64,000 nucleotides of DNA from UBA1351 sp964563505. GTDB taxonomy: Bacteria > Bacillota > Clostridia > Lachnospirales > Vallitaleaceae. Shown here in pieces: positions 43,984 through 53,540 of the stretch. The notes beneath the pieces are model-generated. The model saw nothing but the letters and a program-made list of their open reading frames with translations, searched no databases and was not told where the DNA came from. A program made the position numbers and the translations under genes. The stretch's first letter is position 1. Every line of letters starts with the position of its first letter. The stretch is from the NCBI GenBank assembly GCA_964563505.1, contig CAZLXW010000004.1, forward strand, positions 1-64,000, in the 5' to 3' direction.

Positions 43984-46029
43984 ATGTCTAGCTCATTTAT
44001 TGATGAACCAATGATAGAAGCTTTTGTGTACGAAACATCGCAAATCACAGAAAATTTAGAACAGCTTGTGATAGCAAACGAAAAATCAGGCACATTTAAT
44101 GAAGAGGCGATTAATGAGATATTTAGATTTATGCATACAATCAAAGGCTCTTCTGCCATGATGATGTTTAACGAGATGAGTACACTTGCCCATCGATTAG
44201 AAGACATATTTTATATTATTCGTGAAGATAAAACGGTCCAATATGATTTTACAATTTTAATTGATATTATTTTAGAGAGTATGGATTATTTTAAGATTGA
44301 GTTAATGAAAATAAAAGAAGGTGATCCTCCGGATGGAGAAAACGCGACACTGTTACAAAAAGTTACGGATTATCTAGAAGTAATAAAGACAAAAGATAGC
44401 TGTGTTAAAAAAATTGTTGAAGATAAGCATCAAAAAAAATATAACGATTACAATTATTATAAAGCTAGAATATGGTTTAAAAAAGATGCGGAGATGGAAA
44501 ATATCCGTGCGTATACAGTTATTCATAATATAACAGATTTGGTTGAAGAAGTTGTATATGAACCCAAAGATATTATTGAGAACGATAATTGTGTATCAAT
44601 GATTCAATCGAAGGGATTTCTTTTAGCTGTCAAAACGATAGAAAATGAGGAGGTAATAAAAAAATATTTAGAAAATACAATTTTTCTTGAAAAATTAGAT
44701 TTTGAAACGATTGATTTAAACGATTATAATTCATTTGATTCAATTGAAAAATCAATCGAAATGGAAAATGAAGTAAAAATACCTAAAACAGCAAAAATAA
44801 ATGTGAGAAAATCAGAAAAACAAGAATCGCCTATTAATTCACAACAAAGCATTATTAGTGTCCAAGTGGATAAATTAGATAAACTTATGGATATGGTTGG
44901 TGAACTTGTGATTGCTGAAGCAATGGTAACCCAAAATCCGGAATTAACGCAATTAGAAATCGAAAGTTTTGAAAAAGCTTCAAGACAACTCCACAAAATA
45001 ACAGGTGAATTACAAGATATGGTTATGGCCATTCGAATGGTTCCCTTATCAACGACGTTTATGAAAATGCACCGTATTGTTCGAGATATGACAAGAAGAT
45101 TAGGTAAAGATATTGAACTTGTAGTTTTAGGAGAAGAAACAGAAGTTGATAAAAACATTATAGAAAAAATAGCAGATCCTTTAATGCACATTATAAGAAA
45201 TTCAATTGATCATGGTATTGAAGACAAGGAGGAACGCTCTAAAAATGGGAAAAGTACTCAAGGTATAATTCGATTAGAAGCGAAAAATTCAGGCAGTGAT
45301 GTTCAGATTATTATAAAAGATGATGGAAAAGGACTTGACAAAAAAAAGCTATATGACAAAGCAATAAAAAATGGTCTTATAAATTCTTCGTTTGACGAGA
45401 TGTCAGATCGAGACATATATAATTTGATTTTACAAGCAGGGTTTTCAACCAAAGAGGAAGTAACTGAATTTTCCGGTAGAGGTGTTGGAATGGATGTGGT
45501 TGCAAAAAATATCAGTAGTATTGGAGGAACAGTTATTGTCGATAGTATTCCAAAGCAAGGGATGTCAATCATACTTAAAATTCCTTTAACTTTGGCTATT
45601 ATTGAAGGGATGAATATTAAAGTTGGTAATTCAAGATTCACTTTGCCAATCGTTAATATAAAAGAATCATTTAGACCAAAAAACAAAGAAATTATAAAAG
45701 ATACAGAGGGTCAAGAGATGATTATGGTCAGAGGACAGTGTTATCCGATTATAAGACTTCATCAATTCTATTCAATTTCCACAAAGATCATGGAGGTTGA
45801 GTCAGGTATTCTCATCATGGTTGAAGAAGGTGAACAAAGTTGTTGTGTTTTTGCAGATGAATTATTGGGTCAGCAACAAGTCGTTGTTAAAGGTTTGCCG
45901 GAATATATTAAAAAGTCTAAACAAATAAAAGGGTTAGGAGGTTGTACATTATTAGGTGATGGGAGTATTAGTCTTATTTTAGATGTCGGTGAATTTAGTA
46001 ATTTGTCTAATGTGAGTGATAAACTATAA
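43984..46029 (+). CDS. cheA: Chemotaxis histidine kinase CheA
   Basis: A 681-residue kinase. The HPt domain carries H51 (MHTIKGSSA). A linker/P2 region with a poorly conserved fold follows (about 130-260). The dimerisation helices start at VDKLDKLMDMVGELVIAEAM. The ATPase domain has DPLMHIIRNSIDHGIE, IIKDDGKGLD and GRGVGMDVV. The C-terminal CheW-like domain runs from about 545. It phosphorylates CheY and CheB in response to receptors. Start ATG 43984 follows GAGGGG. Confidence 0.96.
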   Translation: MSSSFIDEPMIEAFVYETSQITENLEQLVIANEKSGTFNEEAINEIFRFMHTIKGSSAMMMFNEMSTLAHRLEDIFYIIREDKTVQYDFTILIDIILESMDYFKIELMKIKEGDPPDGENATLLQKVTDYLEVIKTKDSCVKKIVEDKHQKKYNDYNYYKARIWFKKDAEMENIRAYTVIHNITDLVEEVVYEPKDIIENDNCVSMIQSKGFLLAVKTIENEEVIKKYLENTIFLEKLDFETIDLNDYNSFDSIEKSIEMENEVKIPKTAKINVRKSEKQESPINSQQSIISVQVDKLDKLMDMVGELVIAEAMVTQNPELTQLEIESFEKASRQLHKITGELQDMVMAIRMVPLSTTFMKMHRIVRDMTRRLGKDIELVVLGEETEVDKNIIEKIADPLMHIIRNSIDHGIEDKEERSKNGKSTQGIIRLEAKNSGSDVQIIIKDDGKGLDKKKLYDKAIKNGLINSSFDEMSDRDIYNLILQAGFSTKEEVTEFSGRGVGMDVVAKNISSIGGTVIVDSIPKQGMSIILKIPLTLAIIEGMNIKVGNSRFTLPIVNIKESFRPKNKEIIKDTEGQEMIMVRGQCYPIIRLHQFYSISTKIMEVESGILIMVEEGEQSCCVFADELLGQQQVVVKGLPEYIKKSKQIKGLGGCTLLGDGSISLILDVGEFSNLSNVSDKL

Positions 46030-46047
46030 GCATAAAGAGGTGAAAAC

Positions 46048-46542
46048 ATGAATGAAGGAATGAATACTGAAATAGAAGAGTTAGAAGATACACAAAAAGG
46101 TAAGTTTTTAACATTTACACTAGGGGAAGAATACTATGGAATTGATATCATGTATGTGACTGAAATTGTTGGTATACAACCAATTACTGTTGTTCCGGAA
46201 CTTCCGGAATTTATAAAAGGTATTATCAATTTACGAGGAAAAATTATTCCCGTTATGGACGCCCGTATTAAATTCAAAAAGGAAACAAAAGTATATAATG
46301 ACCGAACATGTATCATTGTAATTGATGTTCATGAGTTATCAATTGGTATTATTGTTGATGCAGTATCGGAAGTTCTTAATATTAATGAAGATAATATAGT
46401 TCCACCACCAAATTTAAATACATCAGGTAGGAAATATATCAAAAGTGTTGGAAAAAGTGAAGAACATGTAACACTAATTTTAGATTGCGAAAAATTACTG
46501 AATGACAACGAAATTGATGAAATCAAGGGAAGTAATGAATAG
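46048..46542 (+). CDS. cheW: Chemotaxis coupling protein CheW
   Basis: A 164-residue CheW domain with the typical stretches FTLGEEYYGIDIMYVTEIV, LPEFIKGIINLRGKIIPVMD and IGIIVDAVSEVL. It couples receptors to CheA. Start ATG 46048 has AGAGGTG upstream. It lies between cheA and the receptor gene with short spacers. Confidence 0.96.
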   Translation: MNEGMNTEIEELEDTQKGKFLTFTLGEEYYGIDIMYVTEIVGIQPITVVPELPEFIKGIINLRGKIIPVMDARIKFKKETKVYNDRTCIIVIDVHELSIGIIVDAVSEVLNINEDNIVPPPNLNTSGRKYIKSVGKSEEHVTLILDCEKLLNDNEIDEIKGSNE

Positions 46543-46554
46543 GAGAATAGTATA

Positions 46555-48255
46555 ATGAAATGGTTTTTGAATATGAAAATTACAGCAAAATTGATTATTG
46601 CATTTGTTATTGTTGCAATAATAACAGGGATAGTTGGTATAATCGGTATTAATAACATTAATACGATCGATGAAAATGGAGATATTATCTATACGAATAT
46701 GACTGTGCCAATTGCAGAAGCGGCAGAAATGGCTAAATTGTTTCAAAGAATACGTGTTAATTTAAGCAATATGATATTAGAGGATGATATTGAAGAAATT
46801 AATGCGATATATGATGAAATAACAATAATGACTAATCAGTTAGATGCTTTATCAGAATCATTTGAAGAAAAATCATTATCAGAAGAAATGGATAATGCAT
46901 TTCAAAATTTTATGGGAACACGACAAAACTTTGGTGGGATGATTCCAGAGTTTTACGATATTTGTATTCAAAATAATGATGAGGAAGCATATGATTTTCT
47001 CAGAGGTGATATGCGTATTGCTGCAACAGCCGAAAGTGATGCAATAGATTTATTAGTAAGTATGAAAGTGCATGATGCAGAGGAAAGAGCCATACAAAAC
47101 ACTAGAATAGCTCAAGCCTCGATTGTATCAATGACCACTTTGATTATCTTTGCTATTATATTAGCAATTGGACTTGGAATTGTCATTGCACGAATTATTA
47201 GTAAGCCTCTTAATGAAATGGTTAAAGCGGCTGATGAAATAGCGGAAGGTAATTTAGACGTTGATATTAATCTTAATGCAAAAGATGAAGTTGGAATGTT
47301 GGCTAACGCATTTAGAAAAATGGTTGGAAATATAAATGATGTAATGACAAATATCAATTTGGCTTCAGAACAAGTTGCAGTTGGCTCAACGCAAGTATCT
47401 GATTCAAGTATGTCATTGTCCCAAGGAGCAACTGAACAGGCGAGTTCAATCGAAGAACTTACCGCATCTATAGAAGAAATTGCTTCTCAAACAAGGCAAA
47501 ATGCATCCAATGCTGAAAAAGCAGAAGAAATGGCAACTTCGGCACAAAAACATGCTGAACAAGGGAATATGCAAATGACGGATATGTTACAGGCAATGAC
47601 AGAAATCAATGATTCATCAAATAGTATTAGTAAAATTATCAAAGTAATTGATGATATTGCCTTTCAAACAAATATACTTGCTTTAAATGCAGCAGTGGAA
47701 GCCGCAAGGGCAGGCCAACATGGCAAAGGTTTTGCAGTAGTTGCTGAAGAAGTAAGAAACCTAGCAGCAAGATCGGCAAGAGCAGCTAAAGAAACAACAG
47801 ATATGATTGAAGGATCTATACATAAGGTTGAAGGTGGAACAAAAATTGCTAATGAAACAGCACAAGCGTTAAATAAAATTGTAGAAGGTGTTTCACAGGC
47901 AACGTCACTGGTGGGAGAAATTGCTTCGGCTTCTTTAGAACAATCATCGGCGGTTGAACAGATAAATCAAGGTATTATGCAAATATCAGATGTTGTTCAA
48001 ACAACAAGTGCAACGGCAGAGGAGACGGCAGCAGCTAGCGAGGAATTATCAGGTCAAGCAGATATGCTAAAAAAACAGGTTTCAACATTTAAGTTATGTA
48101 GAGTCAATAGTGATAAGATAAAGCAAGAGACAATAAACCCTGAAGTATTAAAGATGCTTGAAAGCATGCAAAATCAAAATCAAAGTCAAAGTATAAACAA
48201 AAAGAAAAAAGCAAAAAAAATATCGTTGAGTGATTCTGAATTTGAAAAATATTAA
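46555..48255 (+). CDS. Methyl-accepting chemotaxis protein
   Basis: A 566-residue receptor. Transmembrane helix 1 (about 10-30) and a four-helix-bundle ligand domain (about 31-185) precede transmembrane helix 2 (about 188-212, LIIFAIILAIGLGIVIARII), a HAMP domain (about 213-265) and a long signalling coiled coil. The conserved hairpin tip is DDIAFQTNILALNAAVEAAR followed by GKGFAVVAEEVRNLA. There is no C-terminal pentapeptide for CheR docking; the tail is basic (KKKKAKK). Start ATG 46555 follows GGAGAA. It is encoded within the che operon, so it is probably a main receptor; its ligand is unknown. Confidence 0.95.
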   Translation: MKWFLNMKITAKLIIAFVIVAIITGIVGIIGINNINTIDENGDIIYTNMTVPIAEAAEMAKLFQRIRVNLSNMILEDDIEEINAIYDEITIMTNQLDALSESFEEKSLSEEMDNAFQNFMGTRQNFGGMIPEFYDICIQNNDEEAYDFLRGDMRIAATAESDAIDLLVSMKVHDAEERAIQNTRIAQASIVSMTTLIIFAIILAIGLGIVIARIISKPLNEMVKAADEIAEGNLDVDINLNAKDEVGMLANAFRKMVGNINDVMTNINLASEQVAVGSTQVSDSSMSLSQGATEQASSIEELTASIEEIASQTRQNASNAEKAEEMATSAQKHAEQGNMQMTDMLQAMTEINDSSNSISKIIKVIDDIAFQTNILALNAAVEAARAGQHGKGFAVVAEEVRNLAARSARAAKETTDMIEGSIHKVEGGTKIANETAQALNKIVEGVSQATSLVGEIASASLEQSSAVEQINQGIMQISDVVQTTSATAEETAAASEELSGQADMLKKQVSTFKLCRVNSDKIKQETINPEVLKMLESMQNQNQSQSINKKKKAKKISLSDSEFEKY

Positions 48256-48260
48256 ATTGT

Positions 48261-48293
48261 TAACGGAAGAAATGCAAAGCATTTCTTCCGTTA
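48261..48293 (+). repeat. Perfect 15-bp inverted repeat between MCP and cheR
   Basis: TAACGGAAGAAATGC at 48261-48275 and its exact complement at 48279-48293 with an AAA loop. No T run follows (TATATAATAAATT), so it is a poor intrinsic terminator. It lies 5 bases after the receptor stop and 22 bases before the cheR start. An mRNA-stabilising or processing hairpin that separates receptor dosage from cheR/cheB is plausible. Confidence 0.8.
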
Positions 48294-48315
48294 TATAATA
48301 AATTAGGTGATGAAT

Positions 48316-49134
48316 ATGATAAAAATTACAGATGTAGAATTCAAATTATTAGCAGAGTATATCAAAGAACATAGTGGAATACACTTAAAAAATGAAAAAA
48401 AGACTTTGCTTGTTAGTCGATTGAGTCATATAGTATCTGAGCTAAAAATGAATGACTTCATGACTTATTACAAGTATTTGCAAGACGACCAAGATGGAAA
48501 AAAATTAAGTGGTTTGATTGATAAAGTCACCACAAATCACACGTATTTTATGAGAGAAGCAGAACATTTTTCTTGTTTTGCGGAGTCGGTATTGCCGTTT
48601 TGGGAAAACAATAACAAGAATAATAAAGACTTGAGAATTTGGTGCGCAGCTAGCTCGACAGGAGAAGAACCCTATACTTTAGCAATGATTTTAGAAGATT
48701 ACTTTAAAAAGAAGAATGAAAAATGGGATAAAAAACTTTTAGCGACAGATTTGTCGTTAAATGTATTGAATCAAGCAGAAAAAGGAATATATGCTTCTGA
48801 TAAAATTAAATTACTCCCAAAAACATGGACATTAAATTACTTTGATAAAATATCATCGGATTCATATCAAGTAAAAAGTTCGTTGAGAAAAGAAGTTGTA
48901 TATCGAAGATTTAATCTTTTAGAACCGACTTTTCCATTTAAAAAGAAATTTCATGTGATTTTTTGTCGTAATGTAATGATTTATTTTGATAATGAAACCA
49001 AAGAGCAACTGATTAATAAATTATATAATCACTTGGAGTATGGCGGATATCTTTTTATAGGACATTCTGAATCAATCAATAAAGAAAGAACAAAATTTAA
49101 ATATATAAAACCTTCAGTGTATAGAAAAATATAG
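48316..49134 (+). CDS. cheR: Chemotaxis protein methyltransferase CheR
   Basis: A 272-residue S-adenosylmethionine-dependent methyltransferase that methylates receptor glutamates. The N-terminal helical domain contains HSGIHLKNEKKTLLVSRL and TNHTYFMREAEHF. The catalytic domain has IWCAASSTGEEPYTLAM, LLATDLSLNVL, VIFCRNVMIYFD and GGYLFIGHSESI. ATG 48316 is preceded by AGGTGA. It is followed 13 bases later by cheB. Confidence 0.95.
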   Translation: MIKITDVEFKLLAEYIKEHSGIHLKNEKKTLLVSRLSHIVSELKMNDFMTYYKYLQDDQDGKKLSGLIDKVTTNHTYFMREAEHFSCFAESVLPFWENNNKNNKDLRIWCAASSTGEEPYTLAMILEDYFKKKNEKWDKKLLATDLSLNVLNQAEKGIYASDKIKLLPKTWTLNYFDKISSDSYQVKSSLRKEVVYRRFNLLEPTFPFKKKFHVIFCRNVMIYFDNETKEQLINKLYNHLEYGGYLFIGHSESINKERTKFKYIKPSVYRKI

Positions 49135-49147
49135 GTGGGAGAAGTGT

Positions 49148-50155
49148 ATGAGTATAAGAGTATTAGTAGTTGATGATAGTGCTGTATTTAGGCAAATATT
49201 AACGAAAGGAATCCAAGCCGATAGTAATATCGAAGTTATTGCAACGGCGGCAGACCCTTTTGAAGCTAGAGATAAAATATTAAAGTATGAACCGGATGTA
49301 ATAACATGTGATATTGAAATGCCCAGAATGGATGGAATTGAGTTTGTTCGAAGATTGATGCCTCAATATCCTATACCTGTTATTATAGTAAGTTCAATTA
49401 ATAATAGAGTCTTTGATGCAATGAATGCAGGTGCAGTTGACTTTGTGTTAAAACCATCAGTATCTTCTCCGGAAGACGTAAAAAAATTCATACTTGATTT
49501 GATTACTAAAATTAAAGCGGGAGCAAAAGCAAATGTCATTATTCCTGAAAATCCAAAAAAAGAAATAAAGGTTGCACAAAAAATAATTAAGCATGACTTA
49601 ATTGCCATAGGTGCATCAACGGGTGGAACAGAAGCGATTTTCTCTGTGCTAAAGCAATTGCCTTTAGGTTTGCCTGGAATAGTGATTGTTCAACATATCC
49701 CACCTGTTTTTTCGCGTATGTTTGCAGAACGTTTAAATAATCAAACCCATTTCACAGTGAAAGAAGCTGAAAATGGAGATATGATTGAAAATGATCATAT
49801 ATATATAGCTCCCGGAGATCAGCATATTCAAGTAAAAAAAAGCAATAAAGGTTATTTTTTAAAGGTATTTCAAGGAGAAAAAGTCAGTGGTCATTGTCCA
49901 TCTGTCGATGTTCTATTTTATTCTGTTGCAGATGCAGCCGAAGACAAAGCCCTTGGGATTATTTTGACAGGAATGGGCTATGATGGCGCAAAGGGAATTG
50001 TAATGATGAAGCGAAAAGGCGCAATTACACTAGGACAAGATGAAAAATCATCCATTGTATATGGTATGCCAAAAGCAGCATACGAATTAAATGGAATCAC
50101 AAAACAAGCACCGCTTGAACATATTGGCCATCACATCATAAAAATGATAAGATGA
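49148..50155 (+). CDS. cheB: Chemotaxis response regulator / methylesterase CheB
   Basis: A 335-residue protein. The receiver domain has phosphorylation site D55 (VITCDIEMP). After a linker comes the methylesterase domain with the catalytic Ser in IGASTGGTEAI, His in VQHIPPVF and Asp in LTGMGYDGAKG. It demethylates receptors and so resets adaptation. Start ATG 49148 follows GGGAGAAG. It is the last chemotaxis gene here; no cheC, cheD or flagellar gene follows. Confidence 0.95.
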   Translation: MSIRVLVVDDSAVFRQILTKGIQADSNIEVIATAADPFEARDKILKYEPDVITCDIEMPRMDGIEFVRRLMPQYPIPVIIVSSINNRVFDAMNAGAVDFVLKPSVSSPEDVKKFILDLITKIKAGAKANVIIPENPKKEIKVAQKIIKHDLIAIGASTGGTEAIFSVLKQLPLGLPGIVIVQHIPPVFSRMFAERLNNQTHFTVKEAENGDMIENDHIYIAPGDQHIQVKKSNKGYFLKVFQGEKVSGHCPSVDVLFYSVADAAEDKALGIILTGMGYDGAKGIVMMKRKGAITLGQDEKSSIVYGMPKAAYELNGITKQAPLEHIGHHIIKMIR

Positions 50156-50233
50156 TTGATGTTAAATCATGTGTACTTTTTTTCATATAAATGATATAGT
50201 ACAGTTAAAATTGTTGACAGAAAGAAGGTAAAT

Positions 50234-50980
50234 ATGATGAATTGTAAAATGACGATTGGTTATGACGGACGACGTTATAAGGGCTATAGAAAAACAAAAA
50301 GTAATGAAGATAAAACGATTCAAGGTAAACTTGAAGCAATTCTTGAAAAGAAATATGGAGAAAAGATTGAAGTTGTGAGTGCAGTAAACACGGATGCCGG
50401 CGTGAGTGCAACCTATCAAGTGGTGAACTTCAAAGTACCGGATAAAAAGGAAGATGTTATAGGCATTCGTGACTATTTTGAAGAATTCTTACCGGATGAT
50501 ATTATCACATATTCCGTTGAAGCTGTCGAGGATCGATTCCATAGTCGATACAATGTGAAGGAACTAACATATGAATATCGACTATGGAAAATGGATGCAC
50601 CAAGTCGACCCTTATTTGATCGACAATACGTAAATCGCATGGATGAAGTATTGGATGTTGATAAGATGAGAGATGCAGCAAAACTTTTTCTAGGAGAACA
50701 TGAATTTGCGGCTTTTTCTACTAAGTCAAAAGTGAAAAGTTCAGTTAAAGTCATCACGTCTCTTGAACTTTTTGAGACAGACAAAGAAATTATCGTTACC
50801 ATGAGCGCCGATGGATTTTTACTAAACATGGAACGAATTATTGTGGGAACATTAATTCAGATTGGGCTTGGAACGCGTCACGAAGAAACCATTAAACGTG
50901 CCTTTAAATCCATGAATAATAAAGATGTCGGTCACAAAGCGATGGCTAGTGCCCTGTCTTTAGTGCATGTTAAATACTAA
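50234..50980 (+). CDS. TruA-family tRNA pseudouridine synthase, divergent
   Basis: A 248-residue TruA-fold protein. TIGYDGRRYKGYRK at the N-terminus, RFHSRYNVKELTYEYRL in the middle and DGFLLNMERIIVGTLIQIGLG near the end are TruA motifs. TruA makes pseudouridine at tRNA positions 38-40. The catalytic Asp is present in NTDAGVSATYQV, but the usual G-R-T-D-A-G-V-H-A has lost its Arg and His, and MVRNIVG has become MERIIVG. This suggests a paralogue with changed RNA specificity. ATG 50234 follows AGAAGG. It is grouped with ywbE and an ArsC-family gene. Confidence 0.82.
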   Translation: MMNCKMTIGYDGRRYKGYRKTKSNEDKTIQGKLEAILEKKYGEKIEVVSAVNTDAGVSATYQVVNFKVPDKKEDVIGIRDYFEEFLPDDIITYSVEAVEDRFHSRYNVKELTYEYRLWKMDAPSRPLFDRQYVNRMDEVLDVDKMRDAAKLFLGEHEFAAFSTKSKVKSSVKVITSLELFETDKEIIVTMSADGFLLNMERIIVGTLIQIGLGTRHEETIKRAFKSMNNKDVGHKAMASALSLVHVKY

Positions 50981-51004
50981 GATTTTTTTGAAAGAGAGAT
51001 AAAG

Positions 51005-51196
51005 ATGGACGGAAGAAAAAGAAGTGACATAAGGGTCGGAAGTAAAGTGAAAGTTGTACAAAAGAATCACCAAAGAAGTGGTGAATTGACAGAAGGCACT
51101 GTGATGAAGATATTAACAAATTCAGCAAATCATCCACATGGCATCAAAGTCATGCTAGAAGATGGAATTGTTGGACGTGTTAAGGAAATCTGTTAA
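51005..51196 (+). CDS. ywbE: YwbE family protein
   Basis: A 63-residue protein: RSDIRVGSKVKVVQKNHQRS, then GTVMKILTNSANHPHGIKVM and DGIVGRVKEI. This is the conserved YwbE pattern, a small SH3-like beta-barrel protein found widely in Firmicutes. The function is unknown. GAGAG and AAAG precede ATG 51005. It lies 24 bases after the TruA-like gene and 16 bases before the next. Confidence 0.85.
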   Translation: MDGRKRSDIRVGSKVKVVQKNHQRSGELTEGTVMKILTNSANHPHGIKVMLEDGIVGRVKEIC

Positions 51197-51212
51197 TAAG
51201 GAGATGTAAAGG

Positions 51213-51545
51213 ATGGCGATTCAAATATTTGGTAAGAAGAAGTGTTTCGACACAAAAAAAGCGGAACGCTATTTTAAAGAACGCGGTATTTCGTATCAAA
51301 GAGTGGACATATTAGATAAAGGGCTAAGCCAAGGTGAACTTCACTCAGTTTTAAGAGCGGTAGGAAGTTTGGAAGAACTTATCGACGAAAAGTCAAAAGA
51401 CTATGCACTGATTCATTATCTAGTCGAAGAGAAAAAAGAAGAAAAGTTAATAGATAACCCCAAGTTATATAAAACCCCCATTGTCCGTTTTGGTAAAAAA
51501 GCAACGGTGGGCTATGTGCCTGATACATGGAAAAATTGGTTATAA
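51213..51545 (+). CDS. ArsC/Spx-family thioredoxin-fold protein
   Basis: A 110-residue protein of the arsenate-reductase/Spx family. IQIFGKKKCFDTKKAERYF holds a single N-terminal Cys (C11) followed by KKA, and YKTPIVRFGKKATVGY matches the family's cis-Pro and Arg region. There is no CxxC as in Spx. It is unlikely to be a dedicated arsenate reductase, because no ars genes are nearby. A thiol-redox role is likely. Start ATG 51213 follows AAGGAG. Confidence 0.8.
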   Translation: MAIQIFGKKKCFDTKKAERYFKERGISYQRVDILDKGLSQGELHSVLRAVGSLEELIDEKSKDYALIHYLVEEKKEEKLIDNPKLYKTPIVRFGKKATVGYVPDTWKNWL

Positions 51546-51626
51546 GTGACTTCGTGCTAGTTTTTTCCATGAAATTATGTCATAATAGCAGAGATAGAAT
51601 TTTTTTTAGACATGGAAGGAATTGCA

Positions 51627-52517
51627 ATGACAAGAACAAAAATATTAGCGGTTACACACAGTGGATTTTTTCATGCAGATGAAGTAATGGCATCGGCCAT
51701 ACTTAAACAATATTATGATGAAGTTGAAATACTAAGAAGTCGCGATGAAGATGATTTTGATAAAGCAGATATTGTCTTTGATGTTGGTGGAGGCGAGTTT
51801 GACCATCACAATGACTACAAGGAATATAGAGATAATGGTGTGCCTTATGCAGCATGTGGTTTGATTTGGAGAGCATTTGGTCAAAATCTCATCTGGAAAT
51901 ACAAACCATCTTTTTCCAAAGAGCAGGTAGAGGAAGTTTTTTACAGTGTAGATAAATTCGTCATAGAGAGCATAGATGCCGTTGATAATGGTTATTTTAT
52001 TGAAAAAGATGAGGTGCATATGCCAACCTTAAACCAATTCGTCAAAGGATTTAATCCGAATTGGAATACAGATTTAGATACTGATGCGCAATTTAACAAA
52101 GCCATTGAATTTTGTACACCAATTCTTTTAAATGCTATAAATGGCGCTATTGCTGCAATTGAAGCTGAGAAAATCGTTAAAGACGCCTATGATCAGCGAG
52201 AAATCGATAATATTCTTATCCTTGAAAAATTTTGCCCATGGAAGAGACATCTAAGAAATTATGATGAAGATGGAAGTATCCTTTATGTTATATTTAAGGA
52301 CCTTGTAAATGGATATAGAGTACAAGCGGTTTCAGAACCTGACTCAAATGAATCAATCAAAGAATTCCCAAGAGAATGGGCAGGGAAACATCCGAATATT
52401 ATCAATGATTTAGTGGATATCGATGATGCTATTTTTGTTCATCCGGGAGGCTTTATTGCGGGCACAGGTTCTTTAGCAAGTGCGGTGAAAATGGCTGAAT
52501 TAGCCTTAGTGTATTAA
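51627..52517 (+). CDS. MYG1-family DHH-like phosphoesterase
   Basis: A 296-residue protein of the MYG1/GAMM1 (UPF0160) family. VTHSGFFHADEVMASAIL has the metal-binding His and Asp residues, DVGGGEFDHHN is the second site, and WKRHL and FVHPGGFIAGTG are further conserved blocks. Eukaryotic MYG1 is a 3'-5' RNA exonuclease; the bacterial role is not established. I chose ATG 51627, which has GGAAGGA at 51614-51620; the ATG at 51612 lies just before that site and has none of its own. Confidence 0.88.
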   Translation: MTRTKILAVTHSGFFHADEVMASAILKQYYDEVEILRSRDEDDFDKADIVFDVGGGEFDHHNDYKEYRDNGVPYAACGLIWRAFGQNLIWKYKPSFSKEQVEEVFYSVDKFVIESIDAVDNGYFIEKDEVHMPTLNQFVKGFNPNWNTDLDTDAQFNKAIEFCTPILLNAINGAIAAIEAEKIVKDAYDQREIDNILILEKFCPWKRHLRNYDEDGSILYVIFKDLVNGYRVQAVSEPDSNESIKEFPREWAGKHPNIINDLVDIDDAIFVHPGGFIAGTGSLASAVKMAELALVY

Positions 52518-52531
52518 GAAAGAGGTGAAAG

Positions 52532-53428
52532 ATGAAGATTGGCATAATTGGCTTAGGTGATATTGCTAGGAAGGCATATTTACCTGTCATTACAACGAAG
52601 AAACATGAATTGGTGCTTTGTAGTCGTACCAAACATGTGGTTGAAGAAGTGGCTCAAAAATATAGGATTAATACCTGGTGTTATGAGTATAAGGATCTAT
52701 TGAAGTACTCTGTTAATGCCGTATTTATTCATACAGCAACATCCAGTCACTATGAGATTATAAAGTTTTTTCTTAATCATAATATTCATGTATTTGTGGA
52801 CAAACCTATATCATGGTACTTAGAAGAAACTATGGAAGTATATGAATTGGCGAAAGAGAAAAATTTAGTTTTAATGGTAGGTTTTAATCGAAGATATAGT
52901 CCTCGAGTGAAGGAGCTAATGAATCTTCAGAAACCGGAGATGCTCATTATACAAAAAAACCGGTATAATCATCCGGGTGATGTCCGTCAGTTTATTTACG
53001 ATGATTTTATTCATGTTATTGATACCCTTTTGTACCTGTTTCGAAATCAAGAAAAAGAATTTGACTATAACGGACGAATTATAGACGGAAAGCTTCATAG
53101 TATTGCCCTTATATTGCAAGGTGAGGGAGCTACGGCATTTGGAAGTATGAACAGAATGTCGGGAGCAAAAGAGGAAAGAATTGATTATATGACAGATAAT
53201 ATTAAACATATTATTATGGATTTGGATCATGTAACCGTCTGCTCAAACAACAGTAAAAAAATCATTGATTTTGATGATTGGACACCAACGCTTATAAAGC
53301 GAGGTTTTGAAGATCTTATTGATCAGTTTCTTACGTGGGTGGATGACCCCGAAGCATCAAAGGAATCCTTAGAGATGTCTCTAAGATGCCATGAGGTCTG
53401 TGAATATTTGGTCATGGAATATGAATAG
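52532..53428 (+). CDS. Gfo/Idh/MocA-family oxidoreductase
   Basis: A 298-residue NAD(P)-dependent oxidoreductase. The N-terminal Rossmann motif is IGIIGLGDIARKAYLPVI. VDKPISWYLEETME holds the conserved EKP-type Lys as DKP, and MVGFNRRYSPRV and DDFIHVIDTLLYLF are typical of the second domain. Substrates in this family are mainly sugars and related polyols, and none can be assigned here. AGAGGTG precedes ATG 52532. It is 14 bases after the MYG1-type gene. Confidence 0.88.
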   Translation: MKIGIIGLGDIARKAYLPVITTKKHELVLCSRTKHVVEEVAQKYRINTWCYEYKDLLKYSVNAVFIHTATSSHYEIIKFFLNHNIHVFVDKPISWYLEETMEVYELAKEKNLVLMVGFNRRYSPRVKELMNLQKPEMLIIQKNRYNHPGDVRQFIYDDFIHVIDTLLYLFRNQEKEFDYNGRIIDGKLHSIALILQGEGATAFGSMNRMSGAKEERIDYMTDNIKHIIMDLDHVTVCSNNSKKIIDFDDWTPTLIKRGFEDLIDQFLTWVDDPEASKESLEMSLRCHEVCEYLVMEYE

Positions 53429-53471
53429 CAATCGTTAATCATTTTTCTCTTATTTCTCTCAGTCAATCATA

Positions 53472-53500
53472 TTTACTTTGTCACTTCATTGTGGTAATAT
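53472..53500 (+). promoter_or_regulatory. Possible promoter of the oligopeptide ABC operon
   Basis: TTTACT at 53472-53477 and TAATAT at 53495-53500 with a 17-base spacer. It gives a leader of ~140 bases before the binding-protein gene. Confidence 0.45.
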
Positions 53501-53540
53501 TCTATCACACCAGATGAATTATTCAGTGTAATAGCAATGG

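Noticed and set aside
48261..48293. Intrinsic terminator after the chemoreceptor gene
   Set aside because: The hairpin is perfect but no T run follows, so I list it as an inverted repeat.
51213..51545. True arsenate reductase ArsC
   Set aside because: Only the fold and one Cys are supported, and no arsenic-resistance genes are near.
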